In this document: positions 25,894 to 34,199 of the stretch, one piece after another
Numbering within the stretch: position 1 is the first letter of the stretch
How the letters are laid out: each line of letters starts with the position of its first letter
Source: Fumia xinanensis
GTDB lineage: Bacteria > Bacillota > Clostridia > Oscillospirales > Ruminococcaceae
Reading direction: 5' to 3'
Assembly (NCBI RefSeq): GCF_014384905.1
Contig: NZ_JACRSV010000001.1
Span: forward strand, 124,001 to 188,000
Length of the DNA: 64,000 nt
Notes under the pieces: generated by a model
The model's database searches: none
Told to the model about the DNA's origin: nothing
What the model saw: the letters and a program-made list of their open reading frames with translations, nothing else
Position numbers and translations under genes: made by a program

Positions 25894-27702
25894 ATGGACA
25901 TATTCAACATCATCAGCCTGGGCGGGGGCCTGGCGCTGTTCCTGTTCGGTATGAACATTTTGGGGACTGGCCTTGAGAAGGTATCCAGCGGCCGTATGGA
26001 AAAAACCCTGGAGAAACTGACCAATAACGTGTTTACTGGCGTGCTTTTGGGCGCCTTGGTAACAGCGGCTATTCAAAGTTCCTCAGCGACGACAGTTATC
26101 GTCGTAGGAATGGTAAATGCGGGAATCTTGAAACTGCGTTCAGCAGTGGGCGTGATTATGGGCGCCAATATCGGTACTACTGTTACTGGGCAGATTCTCC
26201 GCTTGGGAGATTTGGAAAACAGCGCCAGCGCTGGCACATTGATGCAGTTTTTTAAACCAACGACGCTGGCTCCCTTGGTTGCCATCATCGGTATTCTAAT
26301 TTTTATGATTTCCAAACGTCCCAAACGGAAAGTGGTGGGCGAAATTTTAATTGGATTTGGCATCCTTTTTCAGGGGATGTTTTCTATGGAGGCTGCGGTA
26401 CGGCCACTCCAGGAATCGGAAATGCTCAAATCGATATTTATACAGATTCAGGATTTTCCGCTTTTGGGCGTTCTTGTTGGTGCGGTCGTCACTGCGATTA
26501 TCCAAAGCTCCTCCGCTTCGGTGGGTATTTTGCAGGCTCTTTCCTCTACAGGCGCCATCACTTATTCTTCCGCTTTTCCCATTATTATGGGTCAGAATAT
26601 TGGTACCTGTATTACACCGATTCTGGCCAGTATCGGCGCCAATAAAAATGCAAAGCGGGCGGCTATGGTACACCTTTATTTCAATATTATCGGTACCGTT
26701 GTATTTTTGGCGGGTGTTTACCTGATTCAACATTTTGTGGGCTTCCCGTTCTGGTATACCAATATTGATAAGGGTGGCATCGCCAATATTCACACAATTT
26801 TTAATATCGTTGTGACTTTGCTGTTTATTCCTTTCGCAGGCGGATTGGCCCGGCTGGCCGAATGGACGGTGCGTCAGAGCAAATCCAAGATTGGCGCGGA
26901 AGAAGAAGAGAACGCTCTGGAACCTTTGGACGAGCGCTTTTTGGTTTCCCCCGCGTTGGCAATCGGGCAGAGTGAAAATGTGCTGGACAAAATGGGCAGT
27001 TATGCTTTAAAGAACTTCCGCGAAGTGGTGACACTCTTTGATAAATATGACTTGAAAACAGTGGAACGTATTAACGAGATAGAGGACTCCATCGACAAGA
27101 TGGAAGACAATATCAACAACTATCTGCTGCGGATTAACGAAGAGGAAATTACCGAAGACGAGAGTAAAGATGTTACCCTTTTGCTACGCCTTGTTTCCGA
27201 ATTTGAACGTATCGGCGACTATGCTATTAATTTGATGGAGCGAGCAGAAGTCCTCTACGACAAGCAGGTAAAATTCAGCGAAAAGGCTATGAGGGAGTTT
27301 CATACTATCTGTGATGCGGTGGAGGAGATTGTCGGGATGGCTTTGGAGGCTTATCGGACAAAAGATATTTCCATAGCCGTGCATATCGAACCGTTAGAGG
27401 AAACCATTGACACGCTAGAAGACACCTTGAAGCTAAAACATATCAAACGCCTGAAAAACGGGCAGTGCACCATTGACGCAGGACTGGTTTTTCTGGAAGT
27501 TCTCACCAATTTGGAGCGTATTTCCGACCACTGCTCCAATATTGGCGTGTATCTTATCGGACATCAGAGAGATAAGGAGTCCTTAAATCGCCACGAATAC
27601 ATCAAAAAGATGCATCAGGGCGCGACTGGAGATTACAACCAGCTGATGCAGCAGTACATGGATAAGTACATGCTGGAGATTGCAGGAAAAGATAACAAAT
27701 AA
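25894..27702 (+). CDS. Na+/phosphate symporter with C-terminal PhoU domain
   Basis: A 602-residue NptA/PNaS-family membrane protein. The two inverted repeats show the diagnostic QSSSA motifs at residues 61-65 and 204-208, each within helices; helices fill about 1-330. The cytoplasmic C-terminal half (about 350-590) is a PhoU-like helical domain (EDSIDKMEDNINNYLLRI; VSEFERIGDYAINLMERAE; TNLERISDHCSNIGVYL) that probably tunes phosphate uptake. It couples sodium entry to phosphate import. Own promoter and a strong terminator: single-gene unit. GGAGG lies upstream of the ATG. Confidence 0.93.
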   Translation: MDIFNIISLGGGLALFLFGMNILGTGLEKVSSGRMEKTLEKLTNNVFTGVLLGALVTAAIQSSSATTVIVVGMVNAGILKLRSAVGVIMGANIGTTVTGQILRLGDLENSASAGTLMQFFKPTTLAPLVAIIGILIFMISKRPKRKVVGEILIGFGILFQGMFSMEAAVRPLQESEMLKSIFIQIQDFPLLGVLVGAVVTAIIQSSSASVGILQALSSTGAITYSSAFPIIMGQNIGTCITPILASIGANKNAKRAAMVHLYFNIIGTVVFLAGVYLIQHFVGFPFWYTNIDKGGIANIHTIFNIVVTLLFIPFAGGLARLAEWTVRQSKSKIGAEEEENALEPLDERFLVSPALAIGQSENVLDKMGSYALKNFREVVTLFDKYDLKTVERINEIEDSIDKMEDNINNYLLRINEEEITEDESKDVTLLLRLVSEFERIGDYAINLMERAEVLYDKQVKFSEKAMREFHTICDAVEEIVGMALEAYRTKDISIAVHIEPLEETIDTLEDTLKLKHIKRLKNGQCTIDAGLVFLEVLTNLERISDHCSNIGVYLIGHQRDKESLNRHEYIKKMHQGATGDYNQLMQQYMDKYMLEIAGKDNK

Positions 27703-27746
27703 ATAAAGTCCCATAGGAAAAATCCTATGGGACTTTATTTATTTTA
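27701..27746. terminator. Strong bidirectional terminator
   Basis: Perfect 18-pair stem (27,701-27,718 with 27,723-27,740) and an AAAA loop, flanked by A and T runs, overlapping the stop of the Na/Pi gene. It can also stop leftward transcripts from the ECF gene, whose end lies 150 bases to the right. Confidence 0.93.
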
Positions 27747-27890
27747 GAGTGCTAGCATTTCTTAATACATGGTTCAAATGAATTTTGTCGAAGAAATTTT
27801 TGCCGGTTGTGTTCCGACAACTGCTTTTAATATGTCTATAAAAATGATTGCGAAATTATGGAAAAATCTCCTATTTTGGTTTTCGCTAGA

Positions 27891-28481
27891 TTAACGGGCG
27901 AACTTTTTGTAAAGCCCGGCTTTCTCCAGTGCCGGACGGAGCAAAGCCGCCAGGATTACTGAAATGACCAGCCCCAAAGTGCCGTTTGCCAAAGAAATTG
28001 GCGCTTTAAAGACAATATCGGCCCAAGCGGTTTCAACAGCACTCCCTAAAACGATATCTTTGACAAATGAATAGCTTAGATACAAGACGGTGTAGCCGTA
28101 TATGCCGCAGGCCGCCCCCAGAATATTAAAGGGAATACTTTTTCCGTCCTTTCCCTTCAAGCGGGGAATCCAGCCAGCCAACAATCCCATGACAAACTTG
28201 TTAATGAGGGTGGACGGTGCACTAGTAGCCCAACCGGTCAACAGGTCAAAGATACAAGAGCCGAGTCCAGCCGAAAGTCCTCCGCGCAGGCCTCCAAACA
28301 GCAGGCCTGAAAGCAAGCAGAAAATATTCCCCATATGGACCATCATTTTGCCTACCGGTGTAGGAATTTCAATTCGAAAATTGGTGGCAACATAACATAC
28401 TGCCGCCATCAATCCCACGACCACAATGTCGTACACGGTAATTTTTCTTTTTTGTTTTACATTTTGCTCCAAAACCTTCAC
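27891..28481 (-). CDS. ECF transporter S component, probably for vitamin B6
   Basis: A 196-residue membrane protein with about six helices and the S-component look: ITVYDIVVVGLMAAVCYVATNF at the N-terminus, MVHMGNIFCLLSGLLFGGLRGGLSAGLGS, and TLINKFVMGLLAGW. S components bind one vitamin and plug into a shared ECF module. It follows a pyridoxal kinase gene by 33 bases in the same direction, so vitamin B6 transport (PdxU type) is inferred from context only. I chose GTG at 28,481, six bases after GGAG; a TTG four codons earlier has no ribosome site. Confidence 0.8.
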   Translation of the reverse strand: MKVLEQNVKQKRKITVYDIVVVGLMAAVCYVATNFRIEIPTPVGKMMVHMGNIFCLLSGLLFGGLRGGLSAGLGSCIFDLLTGWATSAPSTLINKFVMGLLAGWIPRLKGKDGKSIPFNILGAACGIYGYTVLYLSYSFVKDIVLGSAVETAWADIVFKAPISLANGTLGLVISVILAALLRPALEKAGLYKKFAR

Positions 28482-28514
28482 GCCTTTCTCCAATAGGCTG
28501 AAGGCATCTGTAAA

Positions 28515-29378
28515 TCATAGAAGGCGGTAACGATCCAGCATTTGATCCTGCGTGAGCCAGGATAAACAGGATTCCAACATAACGCCATAACGGGTATCAC
28601 TACCGTAGCTAAAGGTAGTGCGAATGGCGATTTCTAAAAACCGCGTCGCCCGCTCCATAGCCATAGGAAGACTGTCGCCGCCTAGCATCGCTCCCACCAT
28701 TACGCTGGTGAAGATATCGCCTGTGCCCGGATAGGAAGCCGGTACGTAATTGCAGTCTACACGCCAGTACTGCCCCCGCTCCCTGTCGTACCCAATATTT
28801 GCGATCTTCCCGTCCGCAAGCTCGACACCGGTGACGGTGACGTATCGGGGACCGAGCTCACTAAGGCGGGCTACCAGGCTTTTGGCCTCGGCTTGACGCA
28901 TGGGTGCATTGGGATAGGGAACCCCCAGCAGAATGGAAGCTTCCGTGAGATTGGGCGTAATCATATCCGCTACTGCCACTAGCTCATTCATCCGTCGGCA
29001 CATATCTGGGGTGTAGGTTCGGTATGCTTTGCCATTGTCTCCCATAACTGGATCCACTACCGCAAAAGCGTCGGGATATGCAGCAAAATACTGCAGACAA
29101 TGATCGATTTGGTCCAGCGACCCTAAAAATCCGCTGTAGACGCATTCAAAGCTGAGTTCCAGCTTTTTGTAATGTTCCAGGGCGGGGGACAGGTAATCGG
29201 TGAGGTCTCGGAAGACCACTTCTCCCAACCCTCCGGTGTGAGTGGAGAGCACCGCCGTAACGACGGGACAGACCTGAACCTTCATGGCAGAGAGGGTAGG
29301 CAGAATTACCGAAAGGGAGCATCTGCCAAAACCGGACAAATCTTGAATTGCAATGACGCGAGGCGGCCTTTTTAACAT
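28515..29378 (-). CDS. pdxK: Pyridoxal/pyridoxamine kinase
   Basis: A 287-residue ribokinase-fold enzyme of the PdxK/PdxY type. Features: VIAIQDLSGFGRCSLSVILP at the N-terminus, VVDPVMGDNGKAYRTY near 107, ITPNLTEASILLGVPY near 135, and the anion-hole/base motif ASYPGTGDIFTSVMVGAMLGG near 225 with Asp in GTGD. It phosphorylates B6 vitamers so that they stay in the cell and become PLP. The ECF S component downstream probably brings in the substrate. ATG follows GGAGGA. Confidence 0.9.
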   Translation of the reverse strand: MLKRPPRVIAIQDLSGFGRCSLSVILPTLSAMKVQVCPVVTAVLSTHTGGLGEVVFRDLTDYLSPALEHYKKLELSFECVYSGFLGSLDQIDHCLQYFAAYPDAFAVVDPVMGDNGKAYRTYTPDMCRRMNELVAVADMITPNLTEASILLGVPYPNAPMRQAEAKSLVARLSELGPRYVTVTGVELADGKIANIGYDRERGQYWRVDCNYVPASYPGTGDIFTSVMVGAMLGGDSLPMAMERATRFLEIAIRTTFSYGSDTRYGVMLESCLSWLTQDQMLDRYRLL

Positions 29379-29397
29379 AATGAATATCCTCCGTGAA

Positions 29398-29421
29398 TTA
29401 CAGAAACCTCAGCATCTGTAA
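29398..29421. promoter_or_regulatory. Inverted repeat at the pdxK start of transcription
   Basis: TTACAGA (29,398-29,404) and TCTGTAA (29,415-29,421), seven bases each with a ten-base spacer. It overlaps the predicted start point just downstream of the leftward -10 box, a suitable place for an operator or a 5' hairpin. Confidence 0.45.
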
Positions 29422-29424
29422 TCT

Positions 29425-29453
29425 ATTTTAAATGAGAAAGGAGACAGAAGCAA
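29425..29453 (-). promoter_or_regulatory. Promoter of pdxK-ECF operon (leftward)
   Basis: On the minus strand: -35 TTGCTT (29,448-29,453), 17-base spacer, -10 TAAAAT (29,425-29,430). Confidence 0.6.
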
Positions 29454-29759
29454 ATCGCTCATTTCACTATTCGTTTGCCATAGAATCCCACAAAATTAAC
29501 AAGAGTATTATACTGCAAATTACCGCTGTTGGCAAATTTCACCGGCAAAAAACCGCATTACAAAATTGGTTAAGAAACCAATTGATAAATTGCATAAAAA
29601 ATCAAAAAATATTTATGATAACATTATATATTAGGTAGAAAAATGTCTTCCAATTATCGCCTTTACTATAAGAAAGATTTCCGGGGACAATATAATAACG
29701 GAATGCAAATAGAACTAGGCGCCTATTTGCAGCTACCGTTTGAAAATCTGGGAGGTGTA
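29454..29759. other. AT-rich spacer, no gene seen
   Basis: About 300 bases between the pdxK promoter and the small membrane protein gene. A frame open from an ATG at 29,643 runs into the small gene but has no good ribosome site. A TATATT box at 29,627-29,632 lacks a matching -35. Nothing else is supported. Confidence 0.4.
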
Positions 29760-29762
29760 ATG

Positions 29763-29939
29763 ATGACAAGAGGCATGAGCAATGTGGTCAAAGGAATCGC
29801 AGCCGGTATGTTAGTGGGTACTGCGGCCTATGTAGCAGGACACACCAGCAAAACTAAAGGCAAGCAGATGAAAAAAAAGGCTGCCAAAGCGATGAAAACA
29901 GTGGGGAATGTTTTCGAAAATATTTCTTACATGATGTAG
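29763..29939 (+). CDS. Small glycine/alanine-rich helix with basic tail, unknown function
   Basis: A 58-residue protein: MTRGMSNVVKGIAAGM, a hydrophobic Gly/Ala stretch (about 10-27, GIAAGMLVGTAAYVAGH), then a lysine-rich segment KTKGKQMKKKAAKAMKT. It resembles the short YtxH-like proteins of clostridia that may associate with the membrane, but I do not recognise a family. GGGAGGTG at 29,750-29,757 gives right spacing to the ATG at 29,763; an open frame from 29,643 is possible but poorly supported. A terminator follows directly, so it is a single-gene unit. Confidence 0.65.
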   Translation: MTRGMSNVVKGIAAGMLVGTAAYVAGHTSKTKGKQMKKKAAKAMKTVGNVFENISYMM

Positions 29940-29940
29940 G

Positions 29941-29972
29941 AAAAAGGCTGGGCGTATCCCAGCCTTTTTTAT
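29941..29972 (+). terminator. Terminator of the small membrane protein gene
   Basis: Twelve-pair stem AAAAAGGCTGGG (29,941-29,952) / CCCAGCCTTTTT (29,958-29,969), loop CGTAT, followed by T. Confidence 0.93.
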
Positions 29973-30038
29973 TTTCCTATTAACCCACCCTTTTATATAC
30001 AGTGTTTATATTTTATTGGTCAATTTTACAATTTTTTC

Positions 30039-30067
30039 TTTACAAAATGGTTTGTCCGTGGTATATT
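30039..30067 (+). promoter_or_regulatory. Promoter of candidate noncoding transcript
   Basis: TTTACA (30,039-30,044), 17-base spacer, TATATT (30,062-30,067). No protein gene with a ribosome site follows before the terminator at 30,496. Confidence 0.55.
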
Positions 30068-30073
30068 ATGAAT

Positions 30074-30527
30074 ATACGCAAGTTAAGGGGCACTCATATA
30101 AAAATGCTGAAAAGTGTTTTTATATAAGCGCTACTTAAATCAAGTTTTCCTTTTGGGCAAGAGCACTAATGTGGTGATTTTGGAAGCGGATATTTGACTG
30201 TCGGCTCTTTCTGTTGGGGGTTAGAAACGGTGGGCGAGTATCGGTGGATAAGGATCCAGAGAAGGGCTTTTGTTCTGAGAAGAAAATTTATTATTCTCAG
30301 AGTGCTCCTTTTGCACGCGTTTATGGACATACTATTTGTATAATCCTATATCTTTATACGGAAATATGGGGATTTCCAGTTAATATAATGATAATTTGTC
30401 GATTATATACTTAAAGTAGTATTCCAAAATGTAAATTGTGATTTATTATCACAATTTGTATATTTTATATCTTTTCATGTGTATAAAATAATACAACAGG
30501 GCTTGGGTAACTCCCAAGCCCTGTTTC
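30074..30527 (+). ncRNA. Candidate noncoding RNA between promoter and terminator
   Basis: About 450 bases bounded by a promoter (30,039-30,067) and a strong terminator (30,496-30,527). Internal hairpins: a 13-pair stem closed by a GAAA tetraloop (30,096-30,108 with 30,113-30,125), TCTGAGAA/TTCTCAGA (30,274-30,281 with 30,294-30,301), and a perfect 10-pair stem (30,433-30,442 with 30,448-30,457). The only frame of note (30,214-30,414, 66 codons) has no ribosome site and an unlikely composition. I do not recognise 6S, SRP, RNase P or tmRNA signatures. Confidence 0.4.
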
Positions 30528-30528
30528 G
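30496..30528 (+). terminator. Terminator of the 30.1-30.5 kb transcript
   Basis: Twelve-pair stem (30,496-30,507 with 30,513-30,524; ACAGGGCTTGGG and complement), loop TAACT, then TTTCG. It cannot belong to the previous gene, which has its own terminator 520 bases earlier. Confidence 0.85.
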
Positions 30529-30641
30529 TATAACTGGAAAGATCATATATTTTATATTGTGAAAAAAAGTTGCTTTTGAAAAAATGCTGAAAAGAAAAAT
30601 AAAACTTCACATATAATATGGCCTATTTTTTAATAGGAGAC

Positions 30642-30659
30642 AAAAGGCGGAGCCTTTTT
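30642..30659. terminator. Terminator of the symporter gene (leftward)
   Basis: AAAAGGC (30,642-30,648) pairs with GCCTTTT (30,652-30,658). On the minus strand it lies 11 bases after the symporter stop and is followed by TTTTG. Confidence 0.65.
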
Positions 30660-30669
30660 AGCTGTTATA

Positions 30670-32055
30670 TTATGAGTGAAAAAGGCTGGGGAAGAATTTG
30701 GCTAGGTATCCCTGTACAAAGATGACCAAAACGATAAGGGGAAGAATATAGGTGACATAAACCCGAATCCACTTCGGGAAGCGGACACCCTTACCGGTAT
30801 TGGCTTCGGTGGTAAAGTTTTTCCAGCCCCAGCCGTATTTAGAGACACAAAACAGCAGGTAGACAAGGGAACCCAACGGCAGCAGGTTATTACTGACAAT
30901 GAAGTCCTCCAAATCCATAATATTGCTGCCCGCTCCCAAAGGATGGAAACCGCTCCAAGCGTTAAAGCCCAGTACACAGGGAATGGAAAGCAGTGCAATG
31001 AGAATTCCATTTATCAGTACCGCTTTTTTACGGCTGCAGCCGGTAAGTTCTGTAGACATAGCAATGATGTTTTCAAAAACTGCAATAATTGTAGTCAGGG
31101 CAGCAAAGGCCATAAAGATAAAAAATAGAGAACCCCAGATACGCCCACCGGGCATAGCGTTAAAGATATTGGGCAGGGTGATGAAAATCAGATTGGGTCC
31201 GCTATCCGGCTTCACATTGAAGGCGAAACAGGAGGGGAAGATAATCAGGCCCGCGATGATGGCGACTAGGGTATCCAATAGGGTGACATTTATGGATTCG
31301 CCGGTTAAGGCCTGATCTTTACCGATATAGCTTCCAAAAATGGCAATGGCACCGATACCCAGACTCAATGTAAAAAATGCCTGACCCATGGCGGCGAAAA
31401 TGGTGTTTCCAATGCCGTTTTCTACGATCTTGTTAAAGTCGGGGAGCAAATAGAATTTTAATCCCTCCGCGGCGCCGGGCAGCGTCACTGCACGTACAAC
31501 AAGCACCAGCATAATGATGAATAAGCTGCACATCATTACCTTGCTGACTTTTTCGACGCCTTTTTGCAGGCCGAAGGAGCAAACAAAAAATCCAATTGTC
31601 ACAACAATTAGCATAAACAGCAGCATCAGCCATGGGTTAGCGGTCAAAGCTCCAAAAGCAGCCTCGACCTGCTGGGGAGTCTGTCCCGCGAAATCACCTT
31701 TAACAGTTTTTAAAAAGTAAATAAGCATCCAGCCACCGATAGTGGTGTAAAACATCATCAGCAGGTAATTGCCAAGAATAGCGAAATACTTGTATAAATG
31801 CCACTTACTTCCTTTCGGTTCTAAAACGTCAAAGGAGAGAGCAGCACTCTTCTGGCTGGCTCGACCTACAGAAAATTCCATAACCATGATTGGCAGACCG
31901 AGAATAATCAAGAAAAACAAATAAATGAGTACAAATGCGGCACCGCCGTATTGACCGGTAATAAAGGGAAACCGCCATACGTTTCCCAGACCAACGGCGC
32001 ATCCTGCGGAAATCAGCAGAAATCCCAAACGGGACGAAAATTTTTCTCTCTGCAA
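30670..32055 (-). CDS. Sodium-dependent neurotransmitter:sodium symporter family transporter
   Basis: A 461-residue membrane protein of the NSS (LeuT/SNF) family, with about 11-12 helices. The helix-1 sodium/substrate signature is LGNVWRFPFITGQYGGAAFVLIY (as GNVWRFP...GG-AF), followed by LPIMVMEFSVGR. Family members import amino acids or related amines with sodium; the substrate cannot be read from sequence. The start is TTG at 32,055 behind AAAGGGG; no ATG fits. Own leftward promoter and terminator, so monocistronic. Confidence 0.92.
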   Translation of the reverse strand: MQREKFSSRLGFLLISAGCAVGLGNVWRFPFITGQYGGAAFVLIYLFFLIILGLPIMVMEFSVGRASQKSAALSFDVLEPKGSKWHLYKYFAILGNYLLMMFYTTIGGWMLIYFLKTVKGDFAGQTPQQVEAAFGALTANPWLMLLFMLIVVTIGFFVCSFGLQKGVEKVSKVMMCSLFIIMLVLVVRAVTLPGAAEGLKFYLLPDFNKIVENGIGNTIFAAMGQAFFTLSLGIGAIAIFGSYIGKDQALTGESINVTLLDTLVAIIAGLIIFPSCFAFNVKPDSGPNLIFITLPNIFNAMPGGRIWGSLFFIFMAFAALTTIIAVFENIIAMSTELTGCSRKKAVLINGILIALLSIPCVLGFNAWSGFHPLGAGSNIMDLEDFIVSNNLLPLGSLVYLLFCVSKYGWGWKNFTTEANTGKGVRFPKWIRVYVTYILPLIVLVIFVQGYLAKFFPSLFHS

Positions 32056-32091
32056 AAAAATACCCCTTTCATCGGATAATCGTTCTCAATT

Positions 32092-32120
32092 ATTTTACAG
32101 GTTCCTCCTATATTTGTCAA
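32092..32120 (-). promoter_or_regulatory. Promoter of the NSS transporter (leftward)
   Basis: Minus strand TTGACA (32,115-32,120), 17-base spacer, TAAAAT (32,092-32,097). Confidence 0.75.
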
Positions 32121-32156
32121 TGAAATTCATACATTAGGCAGATTTGTTGGCCACGC

Positions 32157-32186
32157 TTGACAGACCGTTCTCTCTGCCCCTATAAT
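32157..32186 (+). promoter_or_regulatory. Promoter of the HAD phosphatase gene
   Basis: TTGACA (32,157-32,162), 18-base spacer, TATAAT (32,181-32,186). Divergent from the NSS promoter, 36 bases away. Confidence 0.8.
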
Positions 32187-32257
32187 GAGAAGGACACGAT
32201 GATGCTGTAAGGATAATTGCTTTGCAGGAGATCCTGCGTGCCCAGGAGGATAGATTT

Positions 32258-32923
32258 ATGGTTCGGCTGTGTATTTTTGATTTGGACGGAACGCTTATAG
32301 ACTCGCTAAAGGACTTGGCGGACTGTTGCAATTGGGTGCTGGAGGAGGGCGGATTTCCTCCCCATCCTCAGAACGCTTACCGCCATTTTGTAGGCAATGG
32401 AATTCCCAAGCTCATTGAACGGATTCTCCCGGAAGAGGAGCGAACTGAAGAGCAAATGGCATCTTTTCGGAGGCGGTTTGACGAAAGGTATCGAGCTCAT
32501 TGCCTGGATGCAACAAAGCCTTATCCCGGGGTTTCGGAGTTGCTTCATACTTGCCGGGAAAAGGGGATTTCCTTGGCAGTTCTATCGAATAAAGCGGAAC
32601 CATTTGCAAAATTTATCTGCAAGGAGATTTTTGGGGAACAGGCTTTTGATGCAGTGTCCGGCCAAAAGCCAGAGATACCAAAAAAACCCGCCCCCGACGG
32701 CGTTTATTCCTTATTAATGGGACTCCATGTTCGACCAGAAGAAACGGTATTAGTTGGAGACTCCAATGTGGATATCCTGACGGCGCAGAACGCGGGGATT
32801 CATTCTATTGGTGCCTGCTGGGGCTTTCGAGGCCGGGAAGAGCTGGAGCAGACGGGAGCGGAATCACTGGCGGACACACCAAAAGATTGTCAAAACATCA
32901 TATTTACCAAAAATTGGCAGTAG
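32258..32923 (+). CDS. HAD-superfamily phosphatase, phosphoglycolate phosphatase-like
   Basis: A 221-residue HAD-IA enzyme: nucleophile FDLDGTLIDSL (Asp8, Asp10), VLSNKAEP near 110, and ETVLVGDSNVDILTAQNAG near 162, with the cap domain in between. It most resembles Gph-type phosphatases that remove phosphate from phosphoglycolate or similar small molecules; substrate unproven. The ATG at 32,258 has a perfect AGGAGG; an in-frame ATG 36 bases upstream does not. It has its own consensus promoter. Confidence 0.87.
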   Translation: MVRLCIFDLDGTLIDSLKDLADCCNWVLEEGGFPPHPQNAYRHFVGNGIPKLIERILPEEERTEEQMASFRRRFDERYRAHCLDATKPYPGVSELLHTCREKGISLAVLSNKAEPFAKFICKEIFGEQAFDAVSGQKPEIPKKPAPDGVYSLLMGLHVRPEETVLVGDSNVDILTAQNAGIHSIGACWGFRGREELEQTGAESLADTPKDCQNIIFTKNWQ

Positions 32924-33037
32924 ATTTGCTTCTATTCATATATTGTTTACATTTATGGCCGCAACAAATCCGAATAACGGGTACACTTATAGTATGAACG
33001 CGGCCGGTGTGGCTGTGGTGAAAGGAACAATCGAAAG

Positions 33038-33625
33038 ATGAAAAAAATAGTAGCTCTGTTGATGGCCGCTTTGTGCGCTGTCACATTTGTATCCTGCAAC
33101 AACTCGTCAAACGAATCCGGGTCGTCCAATGAATCCTCAGGTGGAGGAGCTGTAAGCAGTGCCACCTCCTCAGAGATTTTTGACGCGATCAATTCGGTTT
33201 TTGCCGAAAAGTATCCTGATGCGGGAGCGGTGATTCCAAACATGCCGCAAGATGTGGATGACACCATCCTTAAGGATAAATTCGGAATCGATGTCAACGA
33301 TGTTGAGGACTACAAGGGCCAAATTGCCGGTATGATGACCAACTGTGATATGCTGCTCATCGTAAAGGCCAAGGACGGAAAAATTGATTCTGTCCGCGCA
33401 TCTCTCGAAAGTGCCAAGGAAGCACAAACAGAACAATTCGCATCCTATGGAGTTATGGGGAACATTGAAAGGACAGCGGCTGCAAAGGTAGTAACAAACG
33501 GCAACTACGCTGCTCTGATCATGGTTGGGGTTCTGCCTGACGACCCGGATGCGGCTCTGGACTTCGACAGCGACGTAAAACTCGCGGAAGACACCTTTAA
33601 CAAGACAATTGGCGAAACGAAATAA
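33038..33625 (+). CDS. DUF4358-type lipoprotein
   Basis: A 195-residue secreted lipoprotein: basic start MKKIVALLMAALCA, lipobox FVSC with the modified Cys at 20, then a Ser/Asn-rich linker (to about 45). The mature domain has YPDAGAVIPNMPQDVDD, GIDVNDVEDYKGQIAGMMTNCDMLLIVKAKDGK and VKAKDG-x-IDSVRASL, the DUF4358 pattern. Function unknown. In clostridia this family is often encoded beside MBOAT/DHHW acyl-transfer genes, as here, so a role in modifying an exported polymer is a reasonable inference. Confidence 0.83.
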   Translation: MKKIVALLMAALCAVTFVSCNNSSNESGSSNESSGGGAVSSATSSEIFDAINSVFAEKYPDAGAVIPNMPQDVDDTILKDKFGIDVNDVEDYKGQIAGMMTNCDMLLIVKAKDGKIDSVRASLESAKEAQTEQFASYGVMGNIERTAAAKVVTNGNYAALIMVGVLPDDPDAALDFDSDVKLAEDTFNKTIGETK

Positions 33626-33716
33626 CAATTGTCAACAGAAGCTGTGAGTACACAGCGGTCAGATAATCTGGGAAAGAATGGGAGGTGCGTTTTTAAAATA
33701 AAATGAAAACGAAGAT

Positions 33717-33752
33717 AAAAAAAGCGTACAGTTGGGGGTACGCTTTTTTTAT
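33717..33752. terminator. Terminator of the DUF4358 gene
   Basis: Thirteen-pair stem (33,717-33,729 with 33,738-33,750, AAAAAAAGCGTAC and its complement) with flanking A and T runs. Confidence 0.92.
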
Positions 33753-33865
33753 TATGTATTTTAATAGATAAAATTTTTTATTTATGCTATTCTTACTTAA
33801 ACTAGCGCTTTGGTTTTTGTTAGAAATTACGATATATTGATTGTATTTGCAAACTTTATGCATAT

Positions 33866-33900
33866 TAAAGCAGTCTATTATACGGTAATAGACTGCTTTA
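33866..33900. repeat. Perfect 15-bp inverted repeat
   Basis: TAAAGCAGTCTATTA (33,866-33,880) and its exact complement (33,886-33,900) with loop TACGG. No T run follows on the plus strand. It sits in a 450-base AT-rich gap with no gene; a terminator remnant, an operator or a small mobile-element end are all possible. Confidence 0.6.
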
Positions 33901-34042
33901 ACTTTCAAAGATATGAAAAGGCTCAAATTTGGAAAACGCAAACAAACCGCAAAAACTTATGTATAATTTTTGTAAAATTACAAAAAATCCCTGTATTTTT
34001 GTCAAATGTTGTGTCATAATAACTGAGCGGACTTATCGTTTA

Positions 34043-34139
34043 TTGTCACTTGAAAAAAGTGATAGTTTTTTGTATCTTCAATTCTGCCAGTATAAGGCCT
34101 GTTCAGGTGAATGCGTCCTCTAACTCCCTGACAGGCTTT
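34043..34139 (+). promoter_or_regulatory. Tandem hairpin leader before the MBOAT gene
   Basis: First hairpin TCACT/AGTGA (around 34,046-34,062) followed by six T, so terminator-like. Second, about CCTGT-CAGG (34,099-34,107) with CCTGACAGG (34,127-34,135), followed by CTTTT. Together they look like an attenuated leader; the promoter is not clear (a TATAAT at 33,962 lacks a good -35). Confidence 0.4.
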
Positions 34140-34199
34140 TGTGGAGAGACAAAATTTCTGCAGAGCTATACTAACTTTTAAATAAATGAGGGAATTATT

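Noticed and set aside
29643..29939. A 98-residue form of the small membrane protein
   Set aside because: The upstream ATG lacks a ribosome site, while GGGAGGTG stands at correct spacing before the ATG at 29,763.
30214..30414. A 66-codon frame within the candidate noncoding transcript
   Set aside because: No ribosome site, odd composition and no similarity to any family I know; the RNA features are better supported.
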